64,000 bases of DNA from an uncultured Lentisphaerota bacterium (GTDB taxonomy: Bacteria; Verrucomicrobiota; Kiritimatiellia; CAIQIC01), in contig CAISWQ010000024.1 of NCBI GenBank assembly GCA_903889245.1, positions 1-64,000 on the forward strand. Direction: 5' to 3'. Positions 21,201 through 29,459 of this stretch are shown one piece after another (within the stretch, counting starts at the first letter, position 1; each line of letters begins with the position of its first letter). Under the pieces are notes generated by a model. The model made no database searches and had not been told where the DNA came from. It worked only from the letters and a program-made list of their open reading frames with translations. The position numbers were made by a program, and so were the translations under genes.

Positions 21201-21762
21201 GGCGTCCGGCGCCAGCGCCACGTTCACGGTCAGCGGCCTGACCGCGCCGAACGCCGATGGCACCTTCACGCTGCGCGCCTTCGTGGATGCCAACGGCGGA
21301 ACGGCGGAGCAAAGCGAGGGCAACAATCAGAAGACCATGAGCTACACCTTCGCGCCTTCGGGTTCGGGCGGTGGTGGCGGTGGCGGCGGCGGTTCCACCT
21401 ATGTGCCGAAGCCCGACTTCATCATCACCGCGATCAGTTTCAGCCCGGCCACGCTGACCCTCGGCGGCACCTTCACCGCCTACGTCACCGTGATGAACAA
21501 TGGGCCGGTTTCCGGTCACGCCGGCTCGCTGGACATCTATATTGACCGCCTCGCCGCCGCTCCGGCGGGCACGGCAGGCGACGCGAACCAGGCGGTCGGC
21601 ACACTGGCCGCCGGCGAGGTCAAGACCATCACGTTCACCGGCCTGACCGCGCCGGCCACGATGGGCACGCATACTTTCCGCGCGTTCATCGAGAGCCAAG
21701 GCGCGGTCGCCGAACAGAGCGAGGGCAACAACCAGAAGACGCGCACCTACGGCTTCTATTAA
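15292..21762 (+). CDS. Giant secreted surface protein: beta-helix N-terminus, DUF11 repeats, LamG/DUF2341 block, CARDB repeats, Gly-rich linker
   Basis: 2156 aa; signal peptide; 'ASTGDTILVTNGTYALS'; repeated 'VTNAGPDNASTVAVANVLPAGVTFVSGSS' (DUF11); 'NPTEVWDSQFAVVQHMDE' (DUF2341-like); 4 CARDB-type 'KPDFxITxxTTxPATxxxGGxFxAxVTVxNxGPxxG'. Confidence 0.88.
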   Translation: MKMTIRAVTGAVGALLLSTFSTPAATLHVVGGNPDATPPFASWATAAADIQTAINAASTGDTILVTNGTYALSAQVNISKGVTVRSANGAAVTILDGGGAMRCAYLNHAGAVLDGFTLQHGSLPAGSGGGANINAGVLHRCIVQQNVALNGAGVYIGSSGSVESSLIRDNTIAAWTNINHGGGGVYLYNGGLARNCLITGNTSESYGGGVNIWTAGRVESCTIVGNTASNGAGIRARLASTVLNSILHGNHVSTDWQLSGTGQAFTNCATPNITGLPGDGNVTNAPQFVNQATGNYRLKYGAALMNAGANQGWMGVATDLDGASRIMAGAVDIGAYETHDTVNLGAAVSADALNPNEGATVTLAITVTNAGPIEMTGINASYLLPAGLSAVSFTPSTGNYVPATGAWTLDSLTVGGSATLVAVATVDAGQGGNAINNTLTITAVEQGDAVAADDTASVTLHVPLADLGLTMSVNQPLPVVGETVNFLLVATNLGPDAATALQVTDQLPSELTLTGSTASQGSYAGGVWTIGTLAAGGSARLTLAATINAGTAGQNITNSASITAVAEADHAAANNGASVAVHVPLIDLGVTKSVNQPSAIEGEQVLYTLVVTNASADGATQITVSNILPVGVTFLLASSPDFTTNGNVWTIASLAAGGSLTLTVSAQVEAGTAGGNLAGASVVVAREQEANAGNNTSGTAPLHVSLVDVAVDVTASNVRPNENEVITLTVLATNLGPDTATAVSVQDLLPAGLTLLGADSAAYTDTNGVWNVGTLSAHAGALLTLTAQVQAATAGLNITNTAALAAVHENESGTGNNSASVILHVPLINLGLTKDVDQPRPNEGDTITYTLVVTNAGPDNASTVAVANVLPAGVTFVSGSSPAYTTNDNLWTIGTLAAHASATLVVQAQVNTGTAGSDVDCLSALTGFEKDADLTDNSDGASIRVPLMDLGIVKTVDNARPIEHEVVLFTLVATNLGPDYASAVVVSEVMPPNVTFINSSSPAFDAGLNRWNLGTLTASNSATLTVRVRVNNGTAGGPDLDSVTTISGHEKDAAAGNNSSSAPLHVPLVDVGVSQNITVPPAHAPHANVSNILTIAIGADNSGPDYASTIRIADNLPSGYTLIGASATLGSFAGGIWSIGLLEAHSNATLTLTVRVNNGTAGGWVTNTAALASVHERDSNAGNNSAAFAVYIESADIEIAMTGEDARKAPRWSIPLAKEGEYRLILNYDMPKFFINGMGEVGSTNPLSTSWHHLVGRLTRGTNGWGTHTLDLFVDGEKVATLNTGGTPSGNTAPLCLGVSAPVNGLGWFGGAMDEIRIAQTSRSDGWVQTSFNQASSPDTFLAVGAEAAGTVLAYQKTLTINHAKVGGDVTNFPVLVKITDTALMSAANGGHVQHASGYDLKFTLPDGTPLSHEVERFAGNTGTLIAWVKLPVVAAATDTEFLVHYGDAGIATPTANPTEVWDSQFAVVQHMDELTGDLLDSTLAARTGTNHGARHQYLGQTASAQMFDGVTNWVTVAHDTALSPATHDLTVEGWFIRRGTAADTWFKLTIQNKGPDEAANVVVEDRMNGLTFADWFSYKGYYIGSNNTWLVGTLQSNETADIWISANTTQTGAVANVAEVMYADQADTDSPHGNHDPSEDDQTSYGLGGTSTPAWMKPDFDIVSIVTTPATPTMGGTFTATVTIRNTGDLSGNAGTVRLWLNHLAAAVAGEAGDASQMGGTLGVGATRQLTFSGLTAPGAAGTYTLRAFVDANNGTVEHSEGNNQKTLSYTFLDNPTEKPDFVVSTVTTVPATLTPGGSFAAVVTVVNQGPVSGNAGALRLWLNKSASAALGEAGDAVQTIGALASGASTVLTFGGLTAPAATGTYTLRAFADADGATAEQSEGNNQKTLTYTFASSGSSYTEKPDFLITALTTTPATPVKGGAFSATVTVLNQGPAAGSAGVLRLWANHYAAAVAGEAGDAAVGVGTLASGASATFTVSGLTAPNADGTFTLRAFVDANGGTAEQSEGNNQKTMSYTFAPSGSGGGGGGGGGSTYVPKPDFIITAISFSPATLTLGGTFTAYVTVMNNGPVSGHAGSLDIYIDRLAAAPAGTAGDANQAVGTLAAGEVKTITFTGLTAPATMGTHTFRAFIESQGAVAEQSEGNNQKTRTYGFY

Positions 21763-21786
21763 GAGCCGCGCCGTCTCCGCGGTCCC

Positions 21787-21824
21787 GACACATGACGCTT
21801 GGTATGGCGTCATGTGTCATTTTG
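21787..21824 (+). terminator. Candidate hairpin terminator after the 2156-aa gene
   Basis: 12-bp perfect stem gacacatgacgc / gcgtcatgtgtc with 8-nt loop, followed by attttg. Confidence 0.55.
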
Positions 21825-21844
21825 AGGTATCCATAACCGCGCAC

Positions 21845-22849
21845 ATGAAACTCCCCGGTTCCAGTTGGCCGCTTGCCGCCGGACTCGGCCTCTGGCTGGT
21901 GGCGGGTTGTGCCCAGCCAGAGCCACCAGCCAGCCCGGAATCACCCTCCAGAACAGCCAAGACGGCTCGTGTCCAGTCGCCCCTGCGCGTCAAGGCCATC
22001 CCCGCAGCCGCGCCGAACCTCCGCCCGCCTGCTGATGACGCCACCGCCTTCCCCGGTGCGGTGGGAGCGGACAACCTCACGTCAGTCGCCGGCCCGGCGG
22101 CGCACCCGCAGGCGGTACTCGCCGCGATGAACGCGATCCGCCGCGCCACCACCGAGGCCGACCGCCGCCGCGCGGTCGCCACGTTTGTCGGCCAGGCCAA
22201 CCTCAGCGCCCATAATCCGGCCTCGGTGGAAATGCTGCTCGACGCCCTGAAGCTTGCGCCGGAGTGCGATGTCGTCATGGCGGTCCAGCAGGTGCTTGGC
22301 CAGTCGCCCGACACCGCCGTGCCGTTTATGGCCGCCCTGCTCTATCGCGACGCGACGACGCCGACGGAGCGCGAACGACTGCTCGGCGTCATCCGCCATG
22401 CGCAAACGCCTGCCGCGGTGACCATGCTGACGGGACTCGCCGATGGCGCGGCCGGCCACTATACCGAGCCGCTGGCGCTGGCGGCGATTGACACGCTCGG
22501 CGTCATTGGTACACCAGCGGCTGTCCGCGATCTCGCCGGCCGGATCGAGACGGCGGGCGCGCAGGGACAAAACGCGCAGGTGCTGGTCGAGGCGTTGTCG
22601 CGCACGGTCAATCCCGCCGCCTTTGACTGGCTGGCTGCCGCCGCGCGCGGCGAGGGCAGCGTCAACACGCAGGTACGACTGGCCGCGCTCAACGCGCTCG
22701 GCAACTACCCCACCACCGCCAGCCGCGAGGCGCTCCATCAGATCATCGCGCGCGAAGCCGATGCGGCGCTGCAGACGGCCGCCAAGAGTGCGCTCAAGCG
22801 GGCCAGCCTGGAGTTGCCGGAGGACTTCGGTAAACCCGCCACGCCATGA
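21845..22849 (+). CDS. Lipoprotein with HEAT-like alpha-helical repeats
   Basis: MKLPGSSWPLAAGLGLWLVAGCAQ lipobox; Ala-rich repeats 'AALNALGNYPTTASREALHQIIAREADAALQTAAKSAL'. Confidence 0.6.
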   Translation: MKLPGSSWPLAAGLGLWLVAGCAQPEPPASPESPSRTAKTARVQSPLRVKAIPAAAPNLRPPADDATAFPGAVGADNLTSVAGPAAHPQAVLAAMNAIRRATTEADRRRAVATFVGQANLSAHNPASVEMLLDALKLAPECDVVMAVQQVLGQSPDTAVPFMAALLYRDATTPTERERLLGVIRHAQTPAAVTMLTGLADGAAGHYTEPLALAAIDTLGVIGTPAAVRDLAGRIETAGAQGQNAQVLVEALSRTVNPAAFDWLAAAARGEGSVNTQVRLAALNALGNYPTTASREALHQIIAREADAALQTAAKSALKRASLELPEDFGKPATP

Positions 22850-25800
22850 AGCAGGCCCATCCAGCCTCCACCGGTGCGGCACTTTTCCAAGGCTTGGAAA
22901 AACAGCGGAGGATTTTTCCAGGGCTTGGAAAAGCGTGGGCCTCTTTTTTCCAATTCCTGGAAAAACCACGCGCCGGCTTTTCCAATCCCTGGAAAGGCGT
23001 TTGGCCGCTGCTACTGCTCGGCGCGGCGCAGGGCGCGCTGGATTATGACTTCGCGACGCTGGCCGGCCAGATGGGCACCAACGGCTCCGCCAACGGCACG
23101 GGCAGCGCCGCGCAGTTCGATCAACCCGGCGGCCTCGTGATCGCGAGCAACGGCACCCTCTATGTCGCCGACTCCGCGAACCACACCATCCGCGCCATCG
23201 CGCCCGGCGGCGTGGTCACCACCCTGGCCGGCAGCGCGGGCCTGTCCGGCACGAACGACGGTGTGGGCGCGGCGGCGCGCTTCAGCTTTCCGCAGGGGCT
23301 GGCGCTGGACAGCAACGGCCATCTCGTCGTGGCCGACACCGGCAACAGCACGATCCGCAGGGTTACACCGGAGGGTGTCGTGACCACCTTCGCCGGCAGT
23401 GGCGGACGATCCGGCACGAACGACGGTGTGGGAGCGGCGGCGCGCTTTTTGCATCCCTATGGCGTGACCGTGGATGGCGCGGGCCAGCTTTTCGTGACGG
23501 ACACCGGCAACGACACGATCCGCAAAATCACGCCGCTCGGCGAGGTGACCACGTTCGCCGGCCAGGCCGGGAGCAGCGGCAGCACGGATGGCACCGGCCA
23601 TCTCGCGAGCTTTTTCTCGCCCACCGGCATCGTCGTGGATCGCAGCAACGTGGTCTTTGTGGCCGATACCGACAACTCCAAGATCCGCCGCCTCGACGCC
23701 GCCGGCAACGTCTCCACTTTCGCCGGCGCCACGGAACCGGGCCACCTCGATGGCACTGGCACGGCGGCAAGTTTCTCCCAGCCCTATGGCTTGGCGCTGG
23801 ACGCGGTCGGCAACCTCTATGTGGCGGACAAGGGCAATGGCGCGTTGCGCCGCATCAGCCCAACGGCGGAGGTGACGACCTCGGCCAATTCCACCAACCT
23901 CGTCGGTGGCCTCGCGCCGCAGGCGGTGGCTGTGGACACCGGCGGCAACGTCCTGCTCGCCGACACCGGCAGGCAGGTGGTGCGGAGTGGCGAACTGACC
24001 GGGGGCGGACTGATCCTCGTGCAGGCGGGCACCGGCGGCGGCGAGGTCAGCGGCTCCGGCCTCTTCCTGAACGCCTCGAACGTGCAACTTTCCGCAACCG
24101 CCTCCCATGGCTGGGCCTTCCTGAACTGGAACGATGGCGACACCAACAGCACGCGCACCATCACCGTCGCCGGCAGCGCCACCTACACCGCCACGTTCGG
24201 CCAATGGGGCCTGGTCACCGTGTTGGTTGTTCCGACCAACGCGGGCAGCGCGAGTGGTGGCGGTTCCTATGCGCTGGGTTCCCATGCGCTGCTCACGGCG
24301 ATCGCCTCCAATGGCTGGCAGTTTGCCAGTTGGAACGAAACGATCACAAGCAATCCGTGGCCATTTGCCGTGTCGCAGGCCACGACCTGCACGGCCTATT
24401 TCATCCCTGCACGCACCGAATATGTTTTTCAGGATGACTTCGAGCAGGGTCTGGGTAACTGGTCGGTGAGCGGTAGTGGCGCGCGCTGGGGCTTGCAGCC
24501 TTGGCCTTTCGGCGGCACTTCGGTTTGGTGCGCCGCGGATTCCGGCGATGGTTGTGCACCCTGGGGTGCGGCCTATCGGTATGCCAACAGCATGGACACC
24601 CGTCTGGAGCGTTCGTTCGACCTGCGCGGCTACACCACGGCCACGCTGCGCTTCGATTACAAACTCCTCACGGAAAGCGCGCATGATTTTCTGAAGGTGT
24701 ATATCAATGGTGACGAGGTGTTCAGTCAGAGTGGTTATGCCAACTGGAGCGCGACCGGCGCGGGTGCCGAGCGCGCAGGTTTCCACAGGGAACTCGACCT
24801 TTCGGCCTACTGTGGACAGGCCGGCGTCACGGTAAGGTTTGCTTTCGAGAGTGATGCTACCTTGGATGGCAGCAACCTCTCCCTGGGGATGGATGCCGGA
24901 GCGGTGGGCGCCCTACTGGATAATATGCTGATCTTTGGTTCGCGACATCCGACAGGTCAAAAGGTGCTGGGTGTCCCGGTCAAAGGAAAGTTACACCTCC
25001 TGTGCTGCGGGCAGTCAAACATGGCAGGCGCATCAGATGGTTATGGCACTTTACCCGCCTACATGCAGGCCGATGGCAGCGGGGCCTCGAATTGTTACTT
25101 CCACAATTTCTGGGAGAGTCCTGGCTTGACCAACTCGTATGGTCCCCTGCGAGCGTTTAACGCCTCCTACTGGGGGCCGGAGCTGACCATGGGCGATCAA
25201 CTCGCCCGTCAACTGCATATTCCTGTCTTCATCAGCAAGTGGGCGTCGGGGGGGTCCGATCTGGCGAATATGTGGCGCAAAGGCGTCCATGGTTTTTACA
25301 CGAATATCGTCCCCACCGCCACCGGCACCTCGAATGTCTGGCCAACCGCAGGCAGTGTGGACGCCTTCATCTGGGTGCAGGGAGAAAGCGATACCGCAGC
25401 CTTCACCAGCGCCTACGCCTACGAAGCCCATCTGCGGCAATTTATCGCCGATGTACGCGCCGACCTTGGACAATTACACCTCCCCTTCCTCATCCTGGGC
25501 TTGAGCGAAAAATTCCAGACCAACACGTTGGGCAACGCCGTCTGGCAAGCGCAGCAGCGGGTGGCCGCCACCGACCCCGATGTTTTCTTTATCGCCGCCG
25601 ACGGCGCACCGCGCCAACCTGCGCCGTGGGATTCACATTATACCAGTGCGGGCTATCAGGAGATCGGACAACGCCTGGCCAGCAACCTTGTGAGCGCCGC
25701 CAGAGTGATCAGCCCGGCGATAGCCAGCAGCGTCACCAATGACGCTCATGCAATCAGTTCCGCTGGCGTGACCTGTTGGTTGCCATGCGAGAGCACCAAC

Positions 25801-28800
25801 CTGATGGACATTTCCAGTTCGGCTCACTATCTCACCAACTACAACCTCTATGCCCAAAGCATCTGGACCAACGCCCAGGGCTGGTTGCGGTTGGGGGATC
25901 AGGGCGCCTTGCAAATCGGCACCAACCTCGCTTTCAACAGTTCATCGCTATCAGTTAGCCTGTGGGTCTATTCAACCACGCCCGACCATGCGCCCTTCGC
26001 CTTGGGCGCTTGGTTCGGCGCAGAATGGCCGTTGAGTCTTGCCACCATATTGCACACGAGCAATGTCCAGGATGGCCGGCCACAAGCCGCGCTCCGCTCC
26101 TACGGCAATTATGTGTCGGACGCCAGTGTCCAGGGGCTGTTGACGATGTATGTAGAAAACCGGATTACAACCGGCTGCTGGCATCACATAGGTGTGGTGC
26201 TCGATCGCGCCGGGGGTACACTCACCACTTTCTTAAACGGTATACCGGCCGCGCAACAAACTGGAAATTTCGCCAGTTCCTCCAATCTCATTCAAAGCCT
26301 CTGGCTGGGCACCCTCTGCGGCGGCGGTAATCGTACAGTTGGTTTCATGCGCCATCCGATGCTCTGGCCACGCGCACTTTCACGTGAGGAACTCTGGGGT
26401 CTCTATCAATTGCAATTGCGCGGTCAACGCGGCGCACAGGTCTATCAACTCTCTGTTCAAGCCAATCCTGCGCACGGTGGCGTTGTCCAAGGCGGTGGCT
26501 TGTTCACACTCGATGCTGCACCACAGATCACAGCGAGCGCCTCCAACGGCTGGGGCTTTCTGGGTTGGAGCGATGGTGGCACGCAGACCACACGTGTCCT
26601 GACACCGGTGGACGGCAGTGCCGCTTACACCGCCAACTTCGGCCTGCTGGCGACGCTTGTCGTGGTTGCCAACACCAACGCCGGCGGCAGCGTCACGGGC
26701 AGCGGCACCTTCTTTGTCGGTAGCAATGCCACGTTGATCGCAACAGCCTCCAATGGCTGGTGTTTCCTCGGCTGGCAGGATGGTGTGACCAATGCCTCGC
26801 GCACTATCGTCGTCGCCTCGAACATGAATTATACGGCCACCTTTGCGCCGGTCACCACCGTGACCACCGTAGACCTTCCACCGGAAGGAGGCCGTTCCAG
26901 CGGCGGCGGCATCTATGTCGTCGGTTCCAACGTCACGCTCACGGCGACGGCCTCGAACGGCTGGCTCTTCACCAGTTGGAACGGCGCGTTCACCAATAAT
27001 CCGTGGACTTTCAGCGCACCGGAGGGCGGTAGCCTCTGTACCGCCAACTTCGCGCGCATCAGTATCGTGAGCGTATGGGCCAGCCCGACGAATGGAGGCG
27101 ATGTCACCGGCGGCGGCGTGTATTTCTCCGGCAGCCCTGCGACGCTGACGGCGACGGCATCGAACAACTGGCTGTTCACAGGCTGGGGCGGTGGCGTGAC
27201 GAACAATCCGCTGACCATTGTGGCGCCGGAAACCAACCTCAGCTATACGGCCTACTTCGCCGAGACCGCCAACATCACGGCGGGCGTCAACACGAATGCT
27301 GGCGGCAGTGTCACGGGCAGTGGCACTTTCTTTGTCGGCAGCAACGCCACGTTGACCGCCACAGCGTCTAATGGCTGGTTATTCCTGCGCTGGAGCGATG
27401 GCAACACCAGCAACCCGCGCACCGTAGCGGTCGGGTCCGGTGGCGCAACGTACACCGCCGTTTTTGCGCCAACGGCGGTGCTGGTCGTGCAGGCCGATCC
27501 CGTCAGCGGCGGCAGTGTCACGGGCGGCGGCACCTTCGTGGTGGGCAGCACCAACTGGATTGCAGCGACGGCCTCGAATGCTTGGTGGCGTTTCCTCGCC
27601 TGGCAAGACGGCAACACCAACGCCGCCCGCAGCATCATCATGCCGGCTGGCGGTGCGACCTATCTTGCCAGTTTTGCCGCGTTGGGCACAGTCGCGCTCT
27701 ACGCCAGTCCGACCAACGGCGGCAACATCGCTGGCGCTGGAACGTATATCGTCGGCAGCAATGCCACGCTCACCGCGACGGCCTCCAACGGCTGGGTTTT
27801 CCTCCATTGGAACGGCAGCGTCACCAATAACCCCTGGCTCCTTTCCGTCACCAGTGGCGCGACCGTTTGTACGGCAGCTTTCGCCAGGGTCAGCGTGGTG
27901 ACGGTACTGGCCACACCGACGCATGGTGGCAGCGTAACGGGTGGAGGCACCTATTTCGCCGGCAGCAACGCCACGCTCACGGCCACACCCGCGGGCAACT
28001 GGGGCTTTGGCGGCTGGAACGATGGTCACACCAGTACGGTTCGCTCCATCACCGTGCCGGTAACCAACAGCACCTACACCGCCACGTTCCTTGCGCCGGC
28101 CACCGTCACAGCCGGCGTGACTCCGCCTGCCGGCGGCAGCGTCAGCGGCGCGGGCACCTATGCGCCGGGCACCAACATCACCCTGCTGGCGACGCCCAAT
28201 ACTGGCTGGGGTTTTCTCAACTGGACCGATGGCGACTCCAGTAATCCACGCGTGGTCACCGTGCCTGCCGGCGGCGCCGGTTATACGGCACGCTTTGCCT
28301 CGGTGGCGGGCCTCGGTACGGCGCTGGAGGCGCCGCAGTTGACGTGGGGCCTCGGCGGCAGTGCGGCCTGGGCCGGTCAGACCACCACGACACACGGGAC
28401 GCCTTCCGCGGCGCAAAGCGGAGTGCTGAACGCAGGACAGCAGTCATGGATTCAGACGACGACCAATGGTCCGCTCTCCCTGCTGTTCTGGTGGAAGGTC
28501 TCCGCGGCGGCGAACAACTCGCTCCAGTTCTATGTCAATACCCAGTTGGTCTCGCAAATTTCCGGGAATGTGGACTGGCAGCAGTACGTCACCTTCCTCG
28601 GCACCACCAATTCATACACGCTGAAATGGGTCTACTCGAAGACCAGCGCGACGGTCACCGGCAGCGACGCCGGCTTCGTGGATCAGGTGACCGTGCTCAC
28701 CTGCCCGTATGCGACCAACGTCCCACAACTCTTCTTCCAGGAACCCGCCGGCATGATCGCAAGCTGGGTGGTCGAGACCAACGGCGCGTTCCGCTTTGCG

Positions 28801-29424
28801 CGTGTCCTCGCCAACACCGGTGGTTGGGCCTTGAAGTCCGCCGGCGACATTGATGGCGATGGTGTCAGCGACCTGTTGTTCCAAAACACCGCCAGTGCCA
28901 CCGGCGGCTGGTTCCTCAACAGCGATGGCTCTGTCCGTGATGCGCGCTTCTGGTTTAACATTGGTGGCTGGGAGATCAAGGCCGCTGGCGACTACGAGGG
29001 TTTGGGCCGTGCGCAAGTCTTCTTCCAGACCGGTGCGGGCGAGGCGGCTTACTGGCGACTCGATCCCACCGGCGCCTTTGTCGCGGCGGTGTCCCTGGGC
29101 AACCAGCGGCCGTGGGTGCTGCGCGGTGCGGGCGATCTCGATGGCGACCTCAAGGCCGAGTTGTTCTGGCAGAACAGCGCCGGCGTTGTGGCCATCTGGT
29201 GGCATAATCCCGATGGCTCAATCCGCGCAACCATCCCCTTCGCCACCGGCGAGTGGGCCTTGCGTGGCGTCGCCGATGTGGATCACGATGGCGTCTGCGA
29301 CCTGCTCTGGCAAACCCCGGATACGCGTACCGGCGGCTGGTTCATGCAGACCAATGGCGCCGCCCGCGATGCCCGCTTCTGGTGGCCCACTGGCGGCTGG
29401 CAGCTCAAGGCCGCCGGTCGGTAA
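22846..29424 (+). CDS. Giant surface protein: NHL repeats, SASA-type esterase domain, LamG-like domain, InlB/Bacterial repeat array, VCBS/FG-GAP-like C-terminus
   Basis: 2192 aa; 'GLALDSNGHLVVADTGNSTIRRVTPEGVVTTFAGS' (NHL); 'LLCCGQSNMAGASDGYG...VFISKWASGGSDLANMW' (SASA); repeated 'GGSVTGSGTFFVGSNATLTATASNGWLFLRWSDG'; 'DIDGDGVSDLLFQN'. Confidence 0.87.
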   Translation: MKQAHPASTGAALFQGLEKQRRIFPGLGKAWASFFQFLEKPRAGFSNPWKGVWPLLLLGAAQGALDYDFATLAGQMGTNGSANGTGSAAQFDQPGGLVIASNGTLYVADSANHTIRAIAPGGVVTTLAGSAGLSGTNDGVGAAARFSFPQGLALDSNGHLVVADTGNSTIRRVTPEGVVTTFAGSGGRSGTNDGVGAAARFLHPYGVTVDGAGQLFVTDTGNDTIRKITPLGEVTTFAGQAGSSGSTDGTGHLASFFSPTGIVVDRSNVVFVADTDNSKIRRLDAAGNVSTFAGATEPGHLDGTGTAASFSQPYGLALDAVGNLYVADKGNGALRRISPTAEVTTSANSTNLVGGLAPQAVAVDTGGNVLLADTGRQVVRSGELTGGGLILVQAGTGGGEVSGSGLFLNASNVQLSATASHGWAFLNWNDGDTNSTRTITVAGSATYTATFGQWGLVTVLVVPTNAGSASGGGSYALGSHALLTAIASNGWQFASWNETITSNPWPFAVSQATTCTAYFIPARTEYVFQDDFEQGLGNWSVSGSGARWGLQPWPFGGTSVWCAADSGDGCAPWGAAYRYANSMDTRLERSFDLRGYTTATLRFDYKLLTESAHDFLKVYINGDEVFSQSGYANWSATGAGAERAGFHRELDLSAYCGQAGVTVRFAFESDATLDGSNLSLGMDAGAVGALLDNMLIFGSRHPTGQKVLGVPVKGKLHLLCCGQSNMAGASDGYGTLPAYMQADGSGASNCYFHNFWESPGLTNSYGPLRAFNASYWGPELTMGDQLARQLHIPVFISKWASGGSDLANMWRKGVHGFYTNIVPTATGTSNVWPTAGSVDAFIWVQGESDTAAFTSAYAYEAHLRQFIADVRADLGQLHLPFLILGLSEKFQTNTLGNAVWQAQQRVAATDPDVFFIAADGAPRQPAPWDSHYTSAGYQEIGQRLASNLVSAARVISPAIASSVTNDAHAISSAGVTCWLPCESTNLMDISSSAHYLTNYNLYAQSIWTNAQGWLRLGDQGALQIGTNLAFNSSSLSVSLWVYSTTPDHAPFALGAWFGAEWPLSLATILHTSNVQDGRPQAALRSYGNYVSDASVQGLLTMYVENRITTGCWHHIGVVLDRAGGTLTTFLNGIPAAQQTGNFASSSNLIQSLWLGTLCGGGNRTVGFMRHPMLWPRALSREELWGLYQLQLRGQRGAQVYQLSVQANPAHGGVVQGGGLFTLDAAPQITASASNGWGFLGWSDGGTQTTRVLTPVDGSAAYTANFGLLATLVVVANTNAGGSVTGSGTFFVGSNATLIATASNGWCFLGWQDGVTNASRTIVVASNMNYTATFAPVTTVTTVDLPPEGGRSSGGGIYVVGSNVTLTATASNGWLFTSWNGAFTNNPWTFSAPEGGSLCTANFARISIVSVWASPTNGGDVTGGGVYFSGSPATLTATASNNWLFTGWGGGVTNNPLTIVAPETNLSYTAYFAETANITAGVNTNAGGSVTGSGTFFVGSNATLTATASNGWLFLRWSDGNTSNPRTVAVGSGGATYTAVFAPTAVLVVQADPVSGGSVTGGGTFVVGSTNWIAATASNAWWRFLAWQDGNTNAARSIIMPAGGATYLASFAALGTVALYASPTNGGNIAGAGTYIVGSNATLTATASNGWVFLHWNGSVTNNPWLLSVTSGATVCTAAFARVSVVTVLATPTHGGSVTGGGTYFAGSNATLTATPAGNWGFGGWNDGHTSTVRSITVPVTNSTYTATFLAPATVTAGVTPPAGGSVSGAGTYAPGTNITLLATPNTGWGFLNWTDGDSSNPRVVTVPAGGAGYTARFASVAGLGTALEAPQLTWGLGGSAAWAGQTTTTHGTPSAAQSGVLNAGQQSWIQTTTNGPLSLLFWWKVSAAANNSLQFYVNTQLVSQISGNVDWQQYVTFLGTTNSYTLKWVYSKTSATVTGSDAGFVDQVTVLTCPYATNVPQLFFQEPAGMIASWVVETNGAFRFARVLANTGGWALKSAGDIDGDGVSDLLFQNTASATGGWFLNSDGSVRDARFWFNIGGWEIKAAGDYEGLGRAQVFFQTGAGEAAYWRLDPTGAFVAAVSLGNQRPWVLRGAGDLDGDLKAELFWQNSAGVVAIWWHNPDGSIRATIPFATGEWALRGVADVDHDGVCDLLWQTPDTRTGGWFMQTNGAARDARFWWPTGGWQLKAAGR
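22883..22996. repeat. Palindromic repeat mini-array, 4 copies (centres 22892, 22923, 22955, 22987), in frame with the N-terminus of the 2192-aa ORF
   Basis: TTTTCCAAGGCTTGGAAAA; TTTTCCAGGGCTTGGAAAA; TTTTCCAATTCCTGGAAAA; TTTTCCAATCCCTGGAAAG; spacing 31, 32, 32. Confidence 0.92.
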
Positions 29425-29459
29425 GCAGCTCTGTCTGCCCCGCTCAACCAGCCCGCGTT

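Noticed and set aside
22883-22996. Palindrome arrays considered as CRISPR arrays
   Set aside because: Repeats are about 19 bp with 12-13 bp linkers, only 2-4 copies, degenerate, dispersed over many loci, and no cas genes are seen in the window.
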